Positions 63,301 to 64,000 of a DNA stretch of 64,000 nt are shown one piece after another. Within the stretch, counting starts at the first letter, position 1; the number at the start of each line of letters is the position of its first letter. Position numbers and translations under genes: made by a program. Origin of the DNA: Hydractinia symbiolongicarpus (Eukaryota; Cnidaria; Hydrozoa; Anthoathecata; Hydractiniidae). Below the pieces are notes generated by a model. It searched no databases. It saw only the letters and a list, made by a program, of their open reading frames with translations, and was not told where the DNA came from. The stretch covers positions 32,356,001 through 32,420,000 of the forward strand of contig NC_079882.1 of NCBI RefSeq assembly GCF_029227915.1, given 5' to 3'.

Positions 63301-64000
63301 TAGCGTCTCATCAAAAATGAAAACATTCTTGAAAACTACAAGTCTCATGCGTTTTAGTGGTGAAATAATAATTTAAAAAATCGTTTGGGAAATGAGTTTA
63401 CTCCCTGGGTACTTTCTCTGTATACTTTTGACTATACGGGCCGAGTCCAGGATTTACGGGAAATAGCAGGTTTTCGTTTGCCGGCGATTAAACTTCTTTT
63501 ATTCAGCGTCTCATCAAAAATGAAAACATTTTTAAAAACTACAAGTCTCATGCGTTTTAGTGGTGAAAAAGTAATTTAAAAAATCGTCCGGGAAATGAGT
63601 TTACTCCCTGGGTACTTTCCTTGTATAGTTTTGACTATACGGGCCAAGCCCGGGATTTACGGGAAATCGCGGATTTTTGTTTGCCGGCGATTAAACTTCT
63701 TTTATTCAGCGTCCCATCAAATATGAAAATATTTTTGAAAACTACAAGTCTCATGCGTTTAGTGGTAAAAAAATAATATAAAAAATCGTTCGGGAAATGA
63801 GTTTACTCCCTGGGTACTGTCTTTGTATACTTTTGACTATACGGGCCAAGCCCGGGATTTACGGGAAATCGCGGGTTTTCGTTTGCCGGCGATTAAACTT
63901 CTTTTATTCAGCGTCTCATCAAAAATGAAAACATTTTTAAAAACTACAAGTCTTATGCGTTTTAGTGGTGAATATATAATTTAAAAAATCGTTCTGGAAA
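57387..64000. repeat. Super-HOR unit 2 (runs off the window end)
   Basis: This is the second copy of the 8.94-kb block, differing from unit 1 by scattered substitutions, one single-base insertion (CATTTTTTAAAAACC at about 61,096) and the larger length changes listed under unit 1. Near 63,930-63,980 it departs from unit 1: it has TCTTATGCG and GAATATATAATT where unit 1 has TCTCATGCG and GAAAAAATAATT. Another exchange or monomer deletion therefore lies close to the right window edge. Confidence 0.82.

Larger units (their letters stand above)
1..64000. repeat. Satellite DNA array, ~202-203 bp monomer, whole window
   Basis: The same unit of about 203 bp recurs from the first to the last base in one orientation. 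Taking ATTTAAAAAATCG as position 1, a typical monomer contains in order: GAGTTTACTC (24-33), GTATAC (50-55), GACTATACGGGCC (60-72), CCCGGGATTTACGGG (76-90), GCCGGCGATTAAAC (109-122), ATTCAGCGTCTCATC (131-145), TGAAAACA (151-158), ACAAGTCTCATGCG (171-184) and AGTGGTGAAAA (189-199). Common length variants are 202 bp (one C lost in CAAGCCGGG, one base lost in GATTTAGGGAAA, or one T lost in GCGTTTAGTGG) and 203 bp. I saw no interruption by unique DNA, mobile elements or inversions. Large, homogeneous, single-orientation arrays of this size are characteristic of eukaryotic centromeric or heterochromatic satellites. I do not recognise the family by name, so the host is not assigned. Confidence 0.97.

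Noticed and set aside
1-64000. CRISPR-like periodic repeats
   Set aside because: The repeating unit is contiguous, with no unique spacers, and the period is about 202 bp. This is a satellite.

Overview
The whole 64 kb window is one uninterrupted tandem array of a satellite DNA with a monomer of about 202-203 bp. All copies lie head to tail in the same orientation. I estimate roughly 316 copies (window length divided by about 202.5 bp). I found no unique sequence, transposon, RNA gene, CRISPR array or credible protein gene. Every base I read can be assigned to a position in the same monomer. An array this long and homogeneous points to a eukaryotic genome, in a centromeric, pericentromeric or other heterochromatic block. 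I cannot identify the species. A representative monomer is about 38% G+C and is not depleted of CpG (12 CpG counted, about 7 expected from base composition).

The monomers fall into recurrent sub-types, told apart by linked differences. They are arranged in many local higher-order repeats (HORs) rather than one uniform HOR. Left domain (1 to about 14,405): sub-types G (GGGCCGAGTCCAGG, AAATGTG) and H (CCCATCAAATATG) in 5-mer, 6-mer, 8-mer, 9-mer and 12-mer units. Middle domain (about 14,406-43,280): marked by sub-types D and E (CCTCTTTCATTAAGCG) in units of 1013, 1416-1418, 1665 and 2118 bp. It includes an island of left-domain sequence at 15,411-16,618 and a near-identical 1416-bp 7-mer pair at about 32,551-35,382. 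Right domain (about 43,281-64,000): G and H return in domain-specific forms, mixed with D. It contains a tandem duplication of an 8.94-kb block, with unit 1 at about 48,445-57,386 and unit 2 from 57,387 to the window end.

No genes work together here. What can be read is the record of how the array evolved: unequal crossovers mostly in register, a few out of register (50-bp fragments at 20,677, 21,130 and 22,795; a 145-bp monomer at 1,717; a 230-bp monomer at 51,999), and hybrid monomers marking recombination points (about 11,830 and 57,380). Most monomers keep short dyad symmetries that could form hairpins or cruciforms. The many 60-100 codon open frames come from monomers that happen to lack a stop in one frame. 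They are not annotated as genes.
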